From JBJXHB01 sp046160725 (GTDB lineage: Bacteria; Pseudomonadota; Gammaproteobacteria; Burkholderiales; Burkholderiaceae_C), in contig JBJXHB010000078.1 in NCBI GenBank assembly GCA_046160725.1, forward strand, positions 1 to 14,755: 14,755 nt of DNA. The letters run 5' to 3'. The notes beneath the pieces were generated by a model, which had not been told where the DNA came from, made no database searches, and saw nothing but the letters and a program-made list of their open reading frames with translations. A program made the position numbers and the translations under genes. Position 1 is the first letter of the stretch; each line of letters starts with the position of its first letter. Positions 13,166 through 14,755 of this stretch are shown here, one piece after another.

Positions 13166-14174
13166 GACCAGCGCCGCCCTGCCCTGGCTGGCCTGGTCCG
13201 CCATCGCGGTCGCCTGGCTGCTGCTGCAGCCGCGCCACAACGTCTGGCCGTTGCGCGCGTCGGACCGTGTGTGGCCGCTGCTGCCCCTGCTGCTGGGCGG
13301 CCTGGCATGGCTGGTGCCGGGGCTGATGCGATTCGACGCGCTGTTCGCCGGTGCCTTTGCGATGGCGTCGCTGCTGCTGCTGGTGTGGCTGCTCAGCCTG
13401 GCCCGGCGCGACACCAGCATCATGGACATCGCCTATTCGGTGGCGGTGATGGTGTTTGCCGCCGCCGTGTGGTGGCGGCTGGGCGCGGACACCAGCCCGC
13501 GCAGCCTGCTGGTGCTGGGCCTGCTCGGCCTGTGGGGCCTGCGCTGCGCGCTGTACCTGGCCTGGCGCAACCTGCCGATGGGTGAGGACAAGCGCTATGT
13601 TCGCTGGCGCCAGCGCAGTGGCGCGGCCTGGTGGTGGTGGAGCCTGTTCCAGGTCTTCCTGACCCAGGGCGTGATGGTCGGGCTTTGGTCGCTGCCGCTG
13701 GTATGGGCACTGTCCGTGCCGGGCCCGGTCGGCGCGCTGGAGCTGGCGGCGGCCGCGCTGTGGTTCGTCGGTTTCGTCTTCGAGGCCGGCGCGGACGCAC
13801 AGCTGGCGCGCTTTCGCGCCGACCCTGCCAACCACGGCCGTGTGCTGGACAGCGGGCTGTGGGCCCAGTGCCGGCATCCCAACTACTTCGGCGAGGCCAT
13901 GATGTGGTGCGCCTGGGGCCTGTTCGGCTTGGCGCATCCCTGGGGCTGGCTGGGCCTGGCCTGCAGCGCCTACACGCTGCACATGATGAACGCCGGCTCG
14001 GCCACCGCCATGACCGACGCCTACCTGCTGCGCCGCAAGCCGGGCTATGCCGCCTACGCGGCGCGCACACCGATCTTCCGGCCGCGGATGTTCGGCGGCC
14101 GGCCGGCCGCCCTGCCTGCCGCTGCGCCCGCCCCTGCGCCCGCCATATCGCCTCCATCAGGACCGACGCCATGA
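13155..14174 (+). CDS. DUF1295 / steroid 5-alpha-reductase-like membrane protein
   Basis: A 339-residue polytopic membrane protein. The DUF1295 core (PF06966) spans about 80-318: RRDTSIMDIAYSVAVM, LRCALYLAWRN, then the C-terminal motif DSGLWAQCRHPNYFGE (232-247), in which HPNYFGE is diagnostic. It is related to steroid 5-alpha-reductase and isoprenylcysteine methyltransferase-type C-terminal domains, and many members are thought to reduce C=C bonds next to a carbonyl using NADPH. About 75 residues with two likely transmembrane segments precede the core. The last 22 residues are an Ala/Pro-rich tail (AALPAAAPAPAPA). The start follows from the ATGA overlap with micro-ORF 3; Met58 would be an internal alternative. 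Reduction of an enone cleavage product is a reasonable guess, not shown. Confidence 0.88.
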   Translation: MTLTTSAALPWLAWSAIAVAWLLLQPRHNVWPLRASDRVWPLLPLLLGGLAWLVPGLMRFDALFAGAFAMASLLLLVWLLSLARRDTSIMDIAYSVAVMVFAAAVWWRLGADTSPRSLLVLGLLGLWGLRCALYLAWRNLPMGEDKRYVRWRQRSGAAWWWWSLFQVFLTQGVMVGLWSLPLVWALSVPGPVGALELAAAALWFVGFVFEAGADAQLARFRADPANHGRVLDSGLWAQCRHPNYFGEAMMWCAWGLFGLAHPWGWLGLACSAYTLHMMNAGSATAMTDAYLLRRKPGYAAYAARTPIFRPRMFGGRPAALPAAAPAPAPAISPPSGPTP

Positions 14175-14755
14175 ACGCCCCCACCCGCCCCGACGACCTG
14201 GCCCCTTTCGGCGACGACTTCGGCCCGCTGCTGACCGGCCCGTTTGCGCCAGTCGCCGACGAGTCGGTGCTGACCGACCTACCGCTGCTCAAGGGCGCCA
14301 TCCCGCGCGACCTGAACGGCGTGTACCTGCGCGCCGGCCCCAACCCGCGCTATGCGCCCAACGGCCGCTACCACCCCTTCGACGGCGACGGCATGGTCCA
14401 CGCCGCGCTTTTCCGCGACGGTGCGCTGACGGTGCGCAACCGCTGGGTGCGCACCGAGGCCTTCGCGGCCGAGGAGTCGGCCGGTCGGGCCACGCACTGG
14501 GGCATCCGCGAGACGCTGGTCGGCCGCGACGACCGGCCGCTCAAGGACAGCGCCAACACCGACCTGGTCGGCCATGCCGGCCGCGTGCTGGCGCTCTGGT
14601 ACATGAGCGGCGACGCCTACGAGATCGACCCCGTCACGCTGCAGACGCTGGGCCGGCAGGCCGCCATCCGCAGCACCGGCGGCAAGATCAGCGCCCATGC
14701 CAAGGTCGACGAGATCACCGGCGAGCTGATGTTCTTCGACTACGGCAACGAGCCG
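14171..14755 (+). CDS. Carotenoid oxygenase family dioxygenase, copy 2, 5' part
   Basis: The first 195 residues of a second carotenoid cleavage oxygenase; the frame is open at the window end, so the 3' part lies beyond. It has LLKGAIPRDLNGVYLRAGPN (39-58), YHPFDGDGMVH (67-77), NRWVRTEAF (90-98), LKDSANTDLVGHAGR, DPVTLQTLG and SAHAKVDEITGELMFFDYG. His176 is the first of the four expected iron ligands; the other three are outside the window. ATG 14171 has AGGA at 14159-14162 and overlaps the DUF1295 stop (ATGA). It is clearly homologous to the first oxygenase but diverged through most of the alignment, so the two probably differ in substrate or cleavage site rather than being a recent duplicate. 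Confidence 0.94.
   Translation, partial: MNAPTRPDDLAPFGDDFGPLLTGPFAPVADESVLTDLPLLKGAIPRDLNGVYLRAGPNPRYAPNGRYHPFDGDGMVHAALFRDGALTVRNRWVRTEAFAAEESAGRATHWGIRETLVGRDDRPLKDSANTDLVGHAGRVLALWYMSGDAYEIDPVTLQTLGRQAAIRSTGGKISAHAKVDEITGELMFFDYGNEP

Larger units (their letters stand above)
8327..14755 (+). other. Predicted seven-gene operon with stop/start overlaps at every junction
   Basis: Seven + strand genes follow one another without a terminator, from 8327 to beyond the window end. Three junctions are direct overlaps: ATGA at 10547-10550, GTGA at 11542-11545 and ATGA at 14171-14174. The other three gaps (9782-9818, 12583-12622, 13088-13154) are each covered by a micro-ORF that overlaps both neighbours. 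This supports one transcript with coupled translation. The shared theme is enzymes and binding proteins for a hydrophobic unsaturated substrate. Confidence 0.8.

Noticed and set aside
12275..13429. 384-codon - strand frame covering the lipocalin-like gene
   Set aside because: It is antisense to three genes with family matches and consists of low-complexity Arg/Ala/Pro/Ser translation, including the antisense of the 24-nt repeat.

Overview
The window is about two-thirds or more G+C and densely coded. The families present point to a betaproteobacterium of the order Burkholderiales: a Bug/TctC-type periplasmic binding protein, a SWIB protein with a lysine/alanine-rich tail, a class-II-like cyclic-nucleotide phosphodiesterase, and a type IV pilin followed by Wzy_C-type ligases. 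The lineage is inferred from gene content and composition; no rRNA or other marker is present.

Region 1 (1-4787, + strand) concerns surface structures. It holds the 3' end of a metallo-beta-lactamase-fold phosphodiesterase and a type IV pilin gene with a sigma-54 type -24/-12 promoter and a strong terminator. Two tandem, divergent O-antigen ligase/PglL-like membrane proteins follow and are candidates for pilin or O-antigen glycosylation.

Region 2 (4777-8147) is housekeeping. It has moaC (molybdenum cofactor, - strand, tail-to-tail with the second ligase), a divergent BepA-like M48 metalloprotease with TPRs, a small four-helix membrane protein of the phage-holin-4_2 family (- strand), and a SWIB-domain protein with a histone H1-like tail. 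The shared upstream region of the last two carries an iterated motif and a perfect 14-bp palindrome. The SWIB gene ends in a textbook terminator.

Region 3 (8327-14755, + strand, running off the window) is the most distinctive part, a tightly packed accessory operon. Its order is carotenoid oxygenase, alpha/beta hydrolase, Bug-type binding protein, nitronate monooxygenase-like flavoprotein, lipocalin-like protein, DUF1295 (steroid 5-alpha-reductase-like) membrane protein, second carotenoid oxygenase. The set fits uptake and oxidative cleavage of a conjugated substrate (apocarotenoid, stilbene or similar terpenoid/phenylpropanoid), followed by reduction and hydrolysis of the products. That pathway is inference.

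Every junction in this operon is an overlapping stop/start. Three are direct (ATGA, GTGA, ATGA). At the other three, the gap is spanned exactly by a micro-ORF whose start overlaps the upstream stop and whose stop overlaps the downstream start. One of these micro-ORFs lies in a 24-nt tandem repeat in which every unit carries an ATG. This unbroken chain of possible termination-reinitiation sites is the most unusual structural feature of the window.
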